A stretch of DNA of 64,000 nucleotides from Peribacillus frigoritolerans (GCF_040250305.1 NZ_CP158190.1:4124001-4188000), one strand, 5' to 3'. Numbered from the stretch's first letter, positions 1 to 9,325 are shown. The notes: generated by a model not told the origin, from the sequence alone. Program-made: numbers and translations.

Positions 1-543
1 ATTGTCGATGACAGCTTTCAACTTGTGGGATTAGTCAGCGACCGTGATATTCGGGATGCTGCCCCTTCTATATTCCGTACCGAAGAATACAAAAATGATT
101 TACAAAAACCACTGTCAAGCATCATGAAAACGGAAATAATCACAGGGCACCCACTGGATTTCGTGGAAGAAATCGGGGCTGTTTTCTGTGATAACAATAT
201 CAGCTGCCTTCCAATCGTAAAGGGAAGGAAGTTAGTGGGCATCATAACCGGTTCTGATTTACTTCATTCATACGTTGAGTTGACTGGAGTCAATCAGCCC
301 GGTTCCCAAATCGAAATCAGAATCCCCGATAAGGCAGGTTCCCTTCATGATATTGCCCATATTTTCAAAAGGCGCAATACGAATATCCTGAGCACCCTTG
401 TTTATCCTGAAAAAAATGGAACCGACTATAAAATTCTTGTAATTCGTGTACAGACGATGAATCCATTTATGGTGGTGGAGGATTTGAAGAAAGAAGGCTA
501 TACCGTTTTATGGCCTAGTCTACCGGGGATTTCACATGAATGA
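1..543 (+). CDS. acuB: AcuB, CBS-ACT domain protein (5' end missing)
   Basis: The frame is open from the first base of the window, so the N-terminus lies outside; 180 codons are present. CBS-type sequence occupies the first ~95 residues (GLVSDRDIR and the second-motif IVKGRKLVGIITGSDLL), followed by an ACT-like domain from about residue 98 (RIPDKAGSLHDIAHIF). The family is a nucleotide or amino-acid sensing regulatory protein named from B. subtilis acetoin utilisation; its exact biochemical role is unsettled. It overlaps acuC by 8 bp, so the two are translationally coupled. Identification rests on domain order plus the neighbouring acuC and ccpA. Confidence 0.9.
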   Translation: MVDDSFQLVGLVSDRDIRDAAPSIFRTEEYKNDLQKPLSSIMKTEIITGHPLDFVEEIGAVFCDNNISCLPIVKGRKLVGIITGSDLLHSYVELTGVNQPGSQIEIRIPDKAGSLHDIAHIFKRRNTNILSTLVYPEKNGTDYKILVIRVQTMNPFMVVEDLKKEGYTVLWPSLPGISHE

Positions 544-1717
544 TACATCCCTTTTCGTTTATTCGGATGAACTCCTTACCTACAAATTCAACGATGAGCA
601 TCCATTCAATCAAAAACGGCTTAAACTCACGCTTGATTTATTAAAAAAACACCATGCCATCAATGATGATCAAATTATCAAGCCCAGAATGGCAACCGAT
701 GCAGAATTGGAACTGATTCATGATCACCATTATGTAAACGCTGTCAGATTGGCAGGCCAGGGAAAGCTCCCCCCTGAAAAGGCTGTAAATTATGGGCTAG
801 GAACGGAGGATACCCCTATCTTCCCCAAAATGCACGAAGCAAGTGCCTTGCTTGTAGGCGGTACCTTGACGGCTGTGGATGCAGTCATGACCGGTCAGTC
901 CCTGCACGCACTTAATCTTGGCGGTGGCCTGCATCACGGTTTCCGCGGGAAAGCCTCGGGCTTTTGCATTTACAACGATAGTTCGGTCGCGATTAAATAC
1001 CTGCAAAAAAAATATGGGGCGCGTGTCTTGTATGTCGATACCGATGCACATCATGGTGATGGAGTCCAATGGTCATTTTATGATGATCCGGATGTATGTA
1101 CACTATCCATCCATGAAACGGGTCGCTACTTATTTCCCGGCACCGGCAATATTAACGAGCGGGGCCAGGGCAAAGGCTACGGCTATTCATTCAACATCCC
1201 GGTCGATGCGTTCACTGAAGATGAATCCTGGCTCGAATGCTACAGGGCTTCCTTTAAAGAGGTCATTGAATTCTTCAAACCGGATGTCATATTAACGCAA
1301 AACGGAGCCGACTCCCATTATTACGATCCGCTCACCCATTTATCAGCCACCATGAAGATTTATAGGGAAATACCAAAGCTGGCCCACGAAATGGCCCATA
1401 AGTATTGCGAAGGACGGTGGATTGCAGTGGGCGGCGGCGGATATGATATATGGCGCGTCGTCCCGAGGGCTTGGGCGAGGGTCTGGCTTGAAATGACGAA
1501 TAATGATATATCAGGTCCCCTTTCAAAGGAATGGCTCGATTGCTGGCAGCCTGAGTCCCCTGTTCCCCTGCCGAATGAATGGGATGACATGGAGGATATA
1601 TACGAACCCATTCCGAGGAAGCCTGAAATTACCGAGAAGAATGCCCTGACGCTTGAAAAGGTCCTTTATCCCATCAGGTCTAACAGGCAAACAACGAAAA
1701 GCAATGAACAAAGTTAA
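536..1717 (+). CDS. acuC: AcuC, class I/II histone-deacetylase-fold amidohydrolase
   Basis: 393 residues, usual length for AcuC. Arginase/deacetylase-fold motifs are all visible: NLGGGLHHGF near residue 128 with the catalytic His pair, YVDTDAHHGDG near residue 166 with Zn-binding Asp and His, and a late VGGGGYD near residue 300. In B. subtilis AcuC removes the acetyl group that AcuA places on acetyl-CoA synthetase, reactivating acetate use. The start codon lies inside acuB and a hairpin terminator follows immediately, so this is the last gene of an acu operon. The tail (~320-393) is proline- and glutamate-rich as in Bacillus homologues. Confidence 0.95.
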   Translation: MNDTSLFVYSDELLTYKFNDEHPFNQKRLKLTLDLLKKHHAINDDQIIKPRMATDAELELIHDHHYVNAVRLAGQGKLPPEKAVNYGLGTEDTPIFPKMHEASALLVGGTLTAVDAVMTGQSLHALNLGGGLHHGFRGKASGFCIYNDSSVAIKYLQKKYGARVLYVDTDAHHGDGVQWSFYDDPDVCTLSIHETGRYLFPGTGNINERGQGKGYGYSFNIPVDAFTEDESWLECYRASFKEVIEFFKPDVILTQNGADSHYYDPLTHLSATMKIYREIPKLAHEMAHKYCEGRWIAVGGGGYDIWRVVPRAWARVWLEMTNNDISGPLSKEWLDCWQPESPVPLPNEWDDMEDIYEPIPRKPEITEKNALTLEKVLYPIRSNRQTTKSNEQS

Positions 1718-1719
1718 CC

Positions 1720-1747
1720 AAAAGATCGTTGAAAAACGATCTTTTTT
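1720..1747 (+). terminator. Intrinsic terminator of the acu operon
   Basis: AAAGATCGTT and AACGATCTTT arms around a GAAA-type loop followed by a T run, directly after the acuC stop codon. Confidence 0.85.
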
Positions 1748-1770
1748 GTTCGGGCAAACATTAGAGAAAC

Positions 1771-1799
1771 AAAAAGAGAGTGCCCTCGGGACACTCTCC
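1771..1799 (-). terminator. Intrinsic terminator of ccpA
   Basis: GAGAGTG...CACTCTC hairpin with an A5 run on the plus strand, i.e. a U-tract when read on the minus strand, just after the ccpA stop. It faces the acuC terminator. Confidence 0.8.
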
Positions 1800-1807
1800 A
1801 AACCAGT

Positions 1808-2812
1808 TTATTTCGTTGATTGACGGTTTTCAATCCGATGTGGCAGGATCACTTTTTCAAGACCTTCCTCCACTTGTTCTTTATTCATCAACTTTGTAAG
1901 AAGCCTCATCGCAACCGCACCAATATCATATAAAGGTTGAACGATCGTCGTGATTTGCGGACGCACCATCAATGTCAATCTCGTGTTATCGAAGCTGATC
2001 ACTTCAAAGTCTTCCGGTACATTATACCCTTTGTCCTGAGCGGCATGGACAATTCCAAGCGCCATTTCATCAGCACCGGCGATGAATGCTGTCGGTCTGT
2101 CTTCAGCTTCCAGGTACTTTTCAAAAGATTCAATTCCTGAATCATATGTATAATCACCTTCAACGACATAACTTTCATCAAATGAAAGCCCAGCTTCTTT
2201 CAATCCTCGTTTATAACCAGTCAATTTCATTTCATTAATCAGCGCGGAAGGGTTTCCGCTTACAAAAGCGATATTCTTGTGGCCTTTTTTAGCGAAGAAG
2301 GTCACTGCGTCGAATGCCGCCGCCTCATAATCAATATTGACCGATGGAACTTGTCCGCTTTCATCCACCGAACCTGCCAGAACGATTGGAACAGGTGAAT
2401 TCTTAAACTCTTTGACATGCTCATCAGAAATGTTGCCGCCCATGAATACGATACCATCCACTTGTTTTCCAAGCATCGTATTCAGCAAATGGAATTCCTT
2501 ATCTATATTCTCATCAGAACTGCTTAGAATGATATTGTATTTATACATGGTGGCTATATCTTCTATGCCCCGTGCCAATTCTGCAAAAAAGATGCTTGAG
2601 ATATCCGGGATGATGACCCCGACTGTAGTCGTTTTCTTTGAGGCAAGTCCCCTTGCCACTGCATTGGGACGGTACCCTAACTTCTCAATTACATCTGAAA
2701 CTTTCTTCCTTGTTGCAGGCTTTACATTTGGATTCCCGTTAACTACGCGGGAAACGGTGGCCATGGAAACATTCGCCTCACGCGCCACATCATAAATGGT
2801 TATATTATTCAT
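1808..2812 (-). CDS. ccpA: Catabolite control protein A (LacI family)
   Basis: 334 residues. N-terminal LacI helix-turn-helix ([20 protein letters not shown]) and hinge helix with the [15 protein letters not shown] segment, then a periplasmic-binding-protein-like core starting [20 protein letters not shown]. With HPr-Ser46-P it binds cre sites to repress or activate carbon-use genes. A GGAGG ribosome binding site sits 9 nt before ATG. Position between acuC and aroA matches B. subtilis. A long hairpin in the 5' leader is listed separately. Confidence 0.97.
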   Translation of the reverse strand: MNNITIYDVAREANVSMATVSRVVNGNPNVKPATRKKVSDVIEKLGYRPNAVARGLASKKTTTVGVIIPDISSIFFAELARGIEDIATMYKYNIILSSSDENIDKEFHLLNTMLGKQVDGIVFMGGNISDEHVKEFKNSPVPIVLAGSVDESGQVPSVNIDYEAAAFDAVTFFAKKGHKNIAFVSGNPSALINEMKLTGYKRGLKEAGLSFDESYVVEGDYTYDSGIESFEKYLEAEDRPTAFIAGADEMALGIVHAAQDKGYNVPEDFEVISFDNTRLTLMVRPQITTIVQPLYDIGAVAMRLLTKLMNKEQVEEGLEKVILPHRIENRQSTK

Positions 2813-2843
2813 TCATCCATTCCTCCATTTCTTTCATTTTCCC

Positions 2844-2883
2844 CATAAAAGACCCGAATTATTTCGGAAAATAATCTTTTATG
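2844..2883 (-). promoter_or_regulatory. Structured hairpin in the ccpA 5' leader
   Basis: Nested inverted repeat: outer arms CATAAAAGA / TCTTTTATG (9 bp, perfect) and inner arms CCGAA / TTCGG. It ends about 31 bp before the ccpA start codon and just upstream of its ribosome binding site. No U-tract follows, so it is not a terminator; it could be an mRNA stabiliser, a protein site or a relic. The remainder of the 2813-3130 gap shows nothing else that I can support. Confidence 0.5.
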
Positions 2884-3133
2884 CGTTTTTCTCTATAAGG
2901 AAGATTATTTTAGGAACGATCTGCCTAACAAAAAATGCAGTCCTACTCTCTTCTCAGTCAAATATTCAATACCCTATTCAAGTATAAAATTCACATAGAT
3001 ATCACTTTATGTATGACTCAATCTTCCGAACAGTTCTCATTCTTGTTATTTATCATACGATAGTCGAATCTTTCCTGCAATCCAATAGTGCTCATTTCGA
3101 AGCTTTTTCTGCAAAAACAAGTATTTTACCATT

Positions 3134-3163
3134 AAAAAAAGCCCTTGCCAAGTTGGTAAGGGC
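3134..3163 (-). terminator. Intrinsic terminator of aroA
   Basis: GCCCTTGCCAA facing TTGGTAAGGGC with an A7 run on the plus strand (U7 in the minus-strand transcript), 31 bp after the aroA stop. Confidence 0.85.
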
Positions 3164-3194
3164 CGTAAATAGATCATTTAAAGACTTTCTTAGC

Positions 3195-4271
3195 TTATAC
3201 AGTTACCCAGTTCAAACGTTTAATTTCTTCGTAGAATTCATCAAATTGTTTGAAGTCCATTTGCTGTGCAGAATCCGATAAAGCAACGGAAGGATCTGGA
3301 TGCACTTCAGCCATAACACCGTCAGCACCGATTGCAAGAGCCGCCTTAGCCGTAGGAAGCAGAAGATCGCGACGTCCAGTTGAATGCGTTACATCAACCA
3401 TGACCGGTAAATGAGTTTCTTGTTTTAAAATCGGTACAGCAGAGATATCAAGTGTATTTCTTGTTGCTTTTTCGTAAGTACGGATACCGCGCTCACAAAG
3501 GATGATGTTGCCATTGCCCTGCGACATGATGTATTCCGCTGCATGAATGAACTCTTCAATCGTTGCAGCCAGTCCACGTTTTAAAAGAACTGGTTTATTT
3601 ACAGCACCTGCCGCTTTTAGCAAGTCGAAGTTTTGCATGTTGCGCGCCCCGATTTGGATGACATCGATATGATCGATCGCCGCTTCGATATCGTTGGCAC
3701 TCACGATTTCACTGATTACAGCCAAACCGTATTCATCAGCAACACGTTTAAGTATTTGTAACCCTTCCAAACCAAGCCCTTGGAAGTCATATGGAGATGT
3801 ACGTGGCTTAAATGCACCGCCGCGCATCAATTTCAAGCCTTTAGCTTTAATGACTTCCGCCACCGCAGCTGTCTGTTCATAAGATTCAACGGCACATGGT
3901 CCGAAAACGAAGCTAGGGATCCCGTTACCGACCAATTCACCCTTAATGTCGATGATAGTGTCTTCAGCCTTTTGTTTTCTCGACACAAGAAGCGTTTTCT
4001 TCTGATCATCTTTTTGTAGCTCCAAGCCCAATTTAAAGATTTCTTTGAAAATATGTTTAATCGAACCAAGATCAAGCGGTCCTTGATTATTGGCTTCGAT
4101 AAGATCCAGCATTGTTCTTTCACGGACCGGATCGTAACGGTTTACACCTTGTTTTTCTTTAACGCGACCAATTTCCTGTACAAGTTCAGCACGTTGATTA
4201 ATAAGATGTAATAACTGAAGGTTCACATCATCCAGTTGATTACGAAGTCCATCAAGCTCTTTGTTGCTCAT
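3195..4271 (-). CDS. aroA: Bifunctional chorismate mutase / 3-deoxy-7-phosphoheptulonate synthase
   Basis: 358 residues. Residues 1-90 are an AroQ-class chorismate mutase ([20 protein letters not shown]); residues ~105-358 are a type Ib DAHP synthase barrel with FGPCAVES and the PIGVD-like [11 protein letters not shown] region. It condenses phosphoenolpyruvate and erythrose-4-phosphate, the first step toward chorismate; the mutase domain confers feedback control by prephenate/chorismate in Bacillus. Also called aroG in some annotations. ATG overlaps the stop of an upstream leader ORF (TAATG). Own promoter and terminator make it a short independent unit. Confidence 0.96.
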   Translation of the reverse strand: MSNKELDGLRNQLDDVNLQLLHLINQRAELVQEIGRVKEKQGVNRYDPVRERTMLDLIEANNQGPLDLGSIKHIFKEIFKLGLELQKDDQKKTLLVSRKQKAEDTIIDIKGELVGNGIPSFVFGPCAVESYEQTAAVAEVIKAKGLKLMRGGAFKPRTSPYDFQGLGLEGLQILKRVADEYGLAVISEIVSANDIEAAIDHIDVIQIGARNMQNFDLLKAAGAVNKPVLLKRGLAATIEEFIHAAEYIMSQGNGNIILCERGIRTYEKATRNTLDISAVPILKQETHLPVMVDVTHSTGRRDLLLPTAKAALAIGADGVMAEVHPDPSVALSDSAQQMDFKQFDEFYEEIKRLNWVTV

Positions 4272-4339
4272 TACAAATCCATCCCTTCGTTTTTTAAAAT
4301 ATAAATCGGTTCAGCAGACTCAAACTTATAAAATCCCAT
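4271..4339 (-). CDS. 22-codon leader ORF coupled to aroA
   Basis: Reads [19 protein letters not shown] followed by MDL and TAA. A GGGGTGG ribosome binding site lies 6 nt before its ATG, and its TAA shares one base with the aroA ATG. Four of 22 residues are Phe or Tyr, three of them in codons 3-6, which suits a gene committing carbon to aromatic amino acids. No terminator hairpin lies between the two ORFs, so if regulatory it would act by translational coupling or ribosome pausing rather than classical attenuation. Too short for similarity-based support. Confidence 0.5.
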   Translation of the reverse strand: MGFYKFESAEPIYILKNEGMDL

Positions 4340-4402
4340 ATGGATCCACCCCGATTGTTTTATCAATGAAAAATTTAGAATATTTCATGTATGATTAAAT
4401 CA

Positions 4403-4431
4403 ATTATAAATGAAGTGCCCATAAATGTCAC
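4403..4431 (-). promoter_or_regulatory. Sigma-A promoter of aroA
   Basis: Minus-strand GTGACA, 17-nt spacer, TATAAT. Predicted start of transcription is near 4396, giving a ~57-nt leader before the 22-codon ORF. Confidence 0.75.
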
Positions 4432-4556
4432 TATATTTTTCTTTAATAATTAAACGCTTTTAAGCATTAAAGTTATAAATGCATAAAATCAGGTGTTACA
4501 CATGCAGGAAAAACGATTTAGACTGAATATTGGAACAATCCGTTGTAGGAATTATA

Positions 4557-4658
4557 TTGGAAATAGAACAAGAAAGCTATAATTTAATTGATATTTTATC
4601 TCAAAGAGCATTGGACCATGATCAAATCGTCTGCCACTTGAACAGGAAGGGCCTTTAA
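4557..4658 (+). CDS. Possible Spo0E-like small ORF or fragment
   Basis: A 33-residue frame from TTG, with AGGA 6 nt upstream, reading MEIEQESYNLIDILSQRALD then HDQIVCHLNRKGL. The spacing of the IEQE, LI, and LDHDQIV segments recalls Spo0E-type aspartyl phosphatases, but the diagnostic SQxLD motif is not in its usual place and the C-terminus is short. Treat as a weak call; it may be a remnant. The rest of the 4432-4719 gap shows no other supported feature. Confidence 0.2.
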   Translation: MEIEQESYNLIDILSQRALDHDQIVCHLNRKGL

Positions 4659-4713
4659 AGAAAAGGTTTCCCCTGGAGATCGTTTAAAATTCCCATGACC
4701 ACCAAATCCAATA

Positions 4714-4749
4714 ATAAAAGGCCGGACCCCTTGCCAAAGGGATCCGGCC
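4714..4749 (-). terminator. Intrinsic terminator of ytxJ
   Basis: GGCCGGACCCCTT / AAGGGATCCGGCC hairpin followed on the minus strand by a U-rich tail, 9 bp after the ytxJ stop. Confidence 0.85.
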
Positions 4750-4757
4750 TTCATGAA

Positions 4758-5084
4758 TCATTCAGAGATGGCCTTGCTCAATGAATCATATGTAATACGC
4801 CAATGGGACTCATTCCAGGTCGGTTTTCCACTTTTAAAAAGGATGGCCTGAGGTGATTGATGTTTGACATCAAATGTTTCTGCCACATAATTGGATAGTG
4901 GACGAGCTTCCTGAACGGCTAAATAGGCCGTTTTAATTTGTGCGTTCTCTAAGATGTACCTCTCATATTGTTCAAATGCTTCAGCGCTGACCGGGCATGT
5001 TACGCTATGCTTGAAAAGCAGGAATGTATCCTCTTTTAGCAGCTGATTGAATTGTTCTTCTGTTTCGATTTTGCTCATGACCAT
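4758..5084 (-). CDS. ytxJ: YtxJ, bacillithiol-system thioredoxin-like stress protein
   Basis: 108 residues from the ATG at 5084, chosen because GGAAGGAG lies 8 nt upstream; a longer frame to 5150 has no such signal. Thioredoxin-like fold with a single active-site Cys in HSVTCPVSAEAFEQY, the monothiol arrangement typical of YtxJ (CPxS). Known in B. subtilis as a general-stress and thiol-redox protein. Third gene after ytxG and ytxH, but a hairpin with a U-tract lies between ytxH and ytxJ, so its expression may be lower than or partly separate from the first two. Confidence 0.9.
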   Translation of the reverse strand: MVMSKIETEEQFNQLLKEDTFLLFKHSVTCPVSAEAFEQYERYILENAQIKTAYLAVQEARPLSNYVAETFDVKHQSPQAILFKSGKPTWNESHWRITYDSLSKAISE

Positions 5085-5123
5085 AATACATTCTCCTTCC
5101 TTGTACATATAAATTTTACCATC

Positions 5124-5159
5124 AAAAAGGCGATGAAGCCATTGAAGCACTTCACCGCC
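5124..5159 (-). terminator. Internal terminator-like hairpin between ytxH and ytxJ
   Basis: Minus-strand GGCGGTGAAG facing CTTCATCGCC (one G-U pair) followed by UUUUUG. It ends only ~40 nt before the ytxJ ATG, leaving little room for a new promoter, so partial read-through (attenuation) is the likely use. Confidence 0.65.
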
Positions 5160-5213
5160 TTATTCTTCGTCCCTTTATGCCTCTTCATCCCCATTAAAGG
5201 AATTCAAGGAATA

Positions 5214-5786
5214 TTATTTCTTTAGATTATTCTCTGTTTCATCAAATGCCTTTTTCGCTTCATCTAGTTTTAATTTTGCCGCATTCTTGTTTCCGCTTGT
5301 AGGATCGGCAGGATTATTTGCCGAATCATTGCCGTTAGCAAAGTTCGTTTCGACGGATACGATAGGAGAATCGGAAGTTCCGGTTACATCTATATCCTTA
5401 TTGCTCGAATTCGTCGTATCATCAGCTGCGTCGCCGTTTTCTTTACCCGTTTTTAGGCTTTTCACTTTATTGACGATATTTGAAGATTTATTGGAAACGA
5501 TTTCCGTGACAGAGCTCGTTTTCTCTTTTGCTGTATCAGCAAGTACTGTACCTTTTTCCATCGCCGTTTGTCTTAATCTTTCCGTTTTCTCTGAAATGTT
5601 TCTAGCCTGTTCATTGAAGTCATTCCTTAATTCCTTGCCTGTTTTCGGAGCCATGAACAAAGCTGTAGCCGCTCCGATCATCCCGCCGATCAAGGCGCCA
5701 ATCATAAAGTCCTTCGAATTGATCGAGTCGCGTTCGTCCTCATAAGATTTCTGATAGTCCTTTGCCGCAAATTCTTTTTGAGTCAT
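5214..5786 (-). CDS. ytxH: YtxH-like general stress protein
   Basis: 190 residues from ATG 5786, selected for its AAAGGGGAA ribosome binding site. One glycine-rich membrane helix near residues 27-46 (FMIGALIGGMIGAATALFMA) followed by PKTGKELR, the YtxH/DUF-type signature, then a long charged helical and low-complexity Ser/Asn/Asp-rich tail. Role in B. subtilis is unknown beyond induction by general stress. Likely membrane-anchored with a cytoplasmic tail. Sits between ytxG and ytxJ in the conserved order. Confidence 0.9.
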   Translation of the reverse strand: MTQKEFAAKDYQKSYEDERDSINSKDFMIGALIGGMIGAATALFMAPKTGKELRNDFNEQARNISEKTERLRQTAMEKGTVLADTAKEKTSSVTEIVSNKSSNIVNKVKSLKTGKENGDAADDTTNSSNKDIDVTGTSDSPIVSVETNFANGNDSANNPADPTSGNKNAAKLKLDEAKKAFDETENNLKK

Positions 5787-5831
5787 AATACATTCCCCTT
5801 TCAATTTTAAGTTCATTTTTTTACCTTGATT

Positions 5832-6341
5832 TTAAGATCTAGAACGTAAAAACCTTTTTTTAGGCAGGTTATCTGTTTCCAGTGCTTCCCTTTCTAACTC
5901 CGCCCTTTCGGTTGGAGTCGGGGCAGCCTGTTTGCTTCTCGCCTTCCACTTGTCTCTGATCTCCATGGCAACATTGCTCCATTGTACAATTTGTGAGATT
6001 CGGTCTTGATTATTATCAATCTCAGCCTGCACTTTATGGGAAACCTTTTGGATGGAAGAATTGAAGCTAGAGATGGATGTTCCTACATCCTTCACCGCAT
6101 CCACCACCGTGTTCAGGTTTTCTGACTTGTGCTGCAAATCTTCAGCCAACGTATTCGTTTTATGTAATAACTGAGTAGTTTCGAGCGTTATGCCCTGCAT
6201 TTGGCTCTCTAGTCCTGTCAGCGTCCGGGCCACACTGTCCAGGGTAGTTTGAAGTGATGTCAGTACCTTTGTTAGGAAAATAACAAGTACCAAAAAAGCT
6301 ATCGCTGCAACAGCAGCACTTACGTATAAAATAATCTCCAT
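5832..6341 (-). CDS. ytxG: YtxG, DUF948 membrane-anchored coiled-coil protein
   Basis: 169 residues. N-terminal transmembrane segment (ILYVSAAVAAIAFLVLVIFL) and then a long heptad-rich region (about 30-130), the DUF948 pattern. First gene of the ytxGHJ set. Molecular function unknown; stress induction is known for the B. subtilis operon. I looked for sigma-B and sigma-H promoters upstream and found a GGGTAT at 6434-6439 without a convincing partner box. Confidence 0.9.
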   Translation of the reverse strand: MEIILYVSAAVAAIAFLVLVIFLTKVLTSLQTTLDSVARTLTGLESQMQGITLETTQLLHKTNTLAEDLQHKSENLNTVVDAVKDVGTSISSFNSSIQKVSHKVQAEIDNNQDRISQIVQWSNVAMEIRDKWKARSKQAAPTPTERAELEREALETDNLPKKRFLRSRS

Positions 6342-6569
6342 TGGAACACCTCCGAAAAAAATCGACTTATTTAATAGCTGTTAGATATTAATTACCCCTT
6401 CCCTAATATTATAAACGTATTTATTTTTTCAATATACCCTATCAAACCCTAATCTGGAAATATTGTTGTCTGCATCCAGTTCCTCCGTAAATTCATGGGT
6501 CACACTTATGGCAGGAAATCGGGTATGATAGAAAAGATAAGTCGAATTTAAACAATGGAGGTATTTTTT

Positions 6570-7682
6570 ATGAAAGATCCCAGAATTGGTACATTGGCCA
6601 AAAACTTAATCAATTATTCCGTGAAGCTTCAAAAAGGTGAAAAAATCTTGATCGAAAACTTTGGATTGCAGCGTGAACTTGTTAACGCACTTGTGAATGA
6701 AGCCTATGCAGCAGGTGGTTACCCATTCGTCCTTTTAAAGGATCACCAAGTGGATCGTGCCTTGCTGATGGGTGCCAAAGAAGAACAGTACAAGCTGATG
6801 GGTGAGTTTGAAGCAAACGTAATGAACCAGATGGATGCTTATATCGGGCTTCGTGCCGGGGATAATATCAATGAACAATCCGATGTCCCTTCAGAGAAGA
6901 TGGCGATTCATGGACAGACAGTCGGTAAAGTACATAGAAATATCCGCGTGCCAAAAACAAAATGGGTCGTACTTCGCTACCCGACAAATTCCATGGCCCA
7001 ATTAGCCAAAATGAGCACAGAAGCATTCGAAGACTTTTATTTCGAAGTCTGCAACCTCGACTATGGCAAAATGAGCGCAGCAATGGACAACCTTGTTGAA
7101 TTGATGGATAAAACGGATAAGGTCCGCTTGACTGGGCCCGGTACGGACCTAACCTTCTCCATCAAAGACATTAAAGCGATCAAATGTGCGGGTGAGCTGA
7201 ACATTCCTGACGGTGAAGTATATACGGCTCCGGTTAAGGATTCCATCAATGGAGTGATTTCGTATAATACTCCGTCCCCTTATCAGGGTTTTACTTTTGA
7301 AAACGTGAAGTTAACATTCAAGGATGGAAAAATCGTTGAAGCGGTTGCGAATGATACAAAACGCATCAACAAAATTTTTGATACTGATGAAGGCGCACGA
7401 TATGTCGGTGAATTTGCAATTGGTGTAAATCCTTATATTCTACACCCGATGCAAGATATCCTCTTTGATGAAAAAATTGATGGAAGTTTTCATTTCACTC
7501 CCGGACAATGCTACGATGATGCCTTTAACGGAAACCATTCAGACATTCACTGGGACCTGGTCAATATTCAGCGACCTGAATATGGCGGCGGGGAAATCCA
7601 TTTTGATGACGTCTTGATACGTAAGGACGGACGCTTCGTTTTACCGGAACTGGAAAATTTAAATCCAGAAAATTTAAAATAA
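6570..7682 (+). CDS. M29 family aminopeptidase (AmpS/AmpT-like)
   Basis: 370 residues from the ATG at 6570; ATGGAGG lies 8 nt upstream, whereas an earlier in-frame ATG overlaps that site. The N-terminal ILIENFG...LVNALVNEAY segment and C-terminal GARYVGEFAIGVNPYI, SFHFTPGQCY and NHSDIHWDLV carry the Glu, His, Tyr and Asp metal ligands of clan MQ metallo-aminopeptidases. Cytosolic, releases N-terminal residues from peptides. It is ~40 residues shorter than classical AmpS, consistent with the compact subgroup in Bacillaceae. Monocistronic, with a bidirectional terminator shared with murC. Confidence 0.88.
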   Translation: MKDPRIGTLAKNLINYSVKLQKGEKILIENFGLQRELVNALVNEAYAAGGYPFVLLKDHQVDRALLMGAKEEQYKLMGEFEANVMNQMDAYIGLRAGDNINEQSDVPSEKMAIHGQTVGKVHRNIRVPKTKWVVLRYPTNSMAQLAKMSTEAFEDFYFEVCNLDYGKMSAAMDNLVELMDKTDKVRLTGPGTDLTFSIKDIKAIKCAGELNIPDGEVYTAPVKDSINGVISYNTPSPYQGFTFENVKLTFKDGKIVEAVANDTKRINKIFDTDEGARYVGEFAIGVNPYILHPMQDILFDEKIDGSFHFTPGQCYDDAFNGNHSDIHWDLVNIQRPEYGGGEIHFDDVLIRKDGRFVLPELENLNPENLK

Positions 7683-7701
7683 CGTAAAAACCAATAAAAA
7701 A

Positions 7702-7737
7702 ACGACCGACCCTCTACAGCGGGTCGGTCGTTTTTTC
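7702..7737. terminator. Bidirectional terminator between the M29 peptidase and murC
   Basis: ACGACCGACCC / GGGTCGGTCGT hairpin flanked by A-rich and T-rich runs, between convergent genes. Confidence 0.9.
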
Positions 7738-9040
7738 ATTTTACCTGCAGTGAATGCTCATAGGCTGCTTGGAACTTTTGAATGTCCCCTGCACCCATGA
7801 ATAACACGACACTGTTTTCATGATTTTGCAATATTGATGTTGTATTCTCCGTAATCAGCTCAGCACCGGGAATCTTATCTTGAAGATCTTCAATCGATAA
7901 CTTCCCTTGATGTTCACGAGCAGATCCAAAAATTTCACATAAGTATACTTTGTCGGCCAAATTCAAGCTGTCGGCGAATTCATCAAGGAATGCCTGAGTT
8001 CTCGAGAAAGTATGCGGCTGGAATACCGCAACAACTTCACGCTCTGGATATTTCTGACGAGCCGAGTCGACAGTTGCAAAGATCTCGGTCGGATGATGTG
8101 CATAATCATCAATGATGATCTGACTTCCGATTTCCTTTTCGGAGAACCGGCGTTTAACTCCGCCAAAAGTCCGCAATTGGGCTTTCACAGCTTCCGTATC
8201 CAAGTTTTCATATTTACAAAGTGCAATGACACCGAGTGCATTCAACACATTATGCTTTCCAAAAGTAGGAATAATGAATGTATCATAGTAATTGTTCCTT
8301 ACATGCACATCAAAAGTCGTGCCATCCGGAGTGACGGAAACATTTTTCGCTTGAAAATCATTTCCTTCTGCAAATCCGTAAAAAATAACCGGTACTTTCG
8401 CCTGAATATGTGGTAAATGTTCATCATCCCCGCACGCAATGATGCCTTTGTTGACTTGAAGGGCCATCGTTTGGAAAGCCTCGAACACGTCTTCGACATT
8501 GGCGAAATAATCAGGATGATCGAAATCGATATTCGTCATGATTGCATAATCCGGATAGTAGGAAAGGAAATGACGGCGATATTCACATGCTTCGAATACG
8601 AAGTAATCAGAATTCGCGATTCCTTTACCCGTTCCATCCCCAATCAAGAAGGATGTCGGTTTAGCGCCCCCCATCACATGGGCAAGTAAGCCGGTCGTCG
8701 ATGTTTTACCATGCGCTCCCGTAACCGCCACGCTGATGAAGTTTTTCATGAAATCACCTAGGAAACGGTGATAACGGATGATCGGCAAATCAAGTTCTTT
8801 TGCCTTCACGATTTCCGGATGACTATCCGGAAACGCATTTCCTGCAATGATGGTCATTCCAGGTTGAATATTTTCCTCGTTGAAAGGAAGGATTTTAATC
8901 CCGGCTTTTTCTAATGCCAATTGTGTAAAAAATTCTTTTTCGTAATCGGAACCCTGCACTTCAATATTCATATCATGCAGTATTTGTGCAAGAGCACTCA
9001 TACCCGATCCTTTAATTCCCACAAAATGGTAAGCAGTCAT
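7736..9040 (-). CDS. murC: UDP-N-acetylmuramate--L-alanine ligase
   Basis: 434 residues from the ATG at 9040, which has GGAGGT 7 nt upstream. Mur ligase features: N-terminal Rossmann start [19 protein letters not shown] loop [16 protein letters not shown] near residue 108, central-domain FDHPDYF, and C-terminal [10 protein letters not shown]. Adds L-Ala to UDP-MurNAc in the cytosolic stage of peptidoglycan synthesis. Neighbour sftA lies upstream in the same orientation but the 285-bp gap carries the sftA terminator, so murC has its own promoter. Confidence 0.97.
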   Translation of the reverse strand: MTAYHFVGIKGSGMSALAQILHDMNIEVQGSDYEKEFFTQLALEKAGIKILPFNEENIQPGMTIIAGNAFPDSHPEIVKAKELDLPIIRYHRFLGDFMKNFISVAVTGAHGKTSTTGLLAHVMGGAKPTSFLIGDGTGKGIANSDYFVFEACEYRRHFLSYYPDYAIMTNIDFDHPDYFANVEDVFEAFQTMALQVNKGIIACGDDEHLPHIQAKVPVIFYGFAEGNDFQAKNVSVTPDGTTFDVHVRNNYYDTFIIPTFGKHNVLNALGVIALCKYENLDTEAVKAQLRTFGGVKRRFSEKEIGSQIIIDDYAHHPTEIFATVDSARQKYPEREVVAVFQPHTFSRTQAFLDEFADSLNLADKVYLCEIFGSAREHQGKLSIEDLQDKIPGAELITENTTSILQNHENSVVLFMGAGDIQKFQAAYEHSLQVK

Positions 9041-9253
9041 AAAGCGAACCTCCACCAATCGTCTACCTGTATGACAGTATATGACGTCATCTTTTATTTG
9101 TTTTTTCATTACGAGACTTGTTAGTAACGCAATTTCTTCATAGGTTTTTCAAGCTTATATTTTCAATCATTCATCAACAAAAAACTATTATATCACTTTT
9201 TTATTCATTCATCCATGTCAGGCAGATGCCAATTTATCAAATCATTGGCTTTT

Positions 9254-9294
9254 ACCTTAATTAAGGTGATAAAAAAGGGTTTTCACCCTTTCAC
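9254..9294 (-). terminator. Terminator of sftA plus adjacent 14-bp palindrome
   Basis: AAAGGGT-GAAA-ACCCTTT hairpin with a U-tract on the minus strand (9274-9291), preceded on the plus map by the perfect palindrome ACCTTAATTAAGGT at 9254-9267. The rest of the 9041-9325 gap shows nothing distinctive. Confidence 0.75.
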
Positions 9295-9325
9295 ATTATA
9301 TACAATTTCCTTTTATTAGGTTCTC

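Noticed and set aside
4450..4463. cre site TTAAACGCTTTTAA upstream of the aroA promoter
   Set aside because: Lacks the TG/CA ends of the consensus; probably a chance AT-rich palindrome.
6434..6441. GGGTAT upstream of ytxG as a sigma-B -10 box
   Set aside because: No GTTTAA-like -35 at the needed distance, although the B. subtilis operon is stress-controlled.
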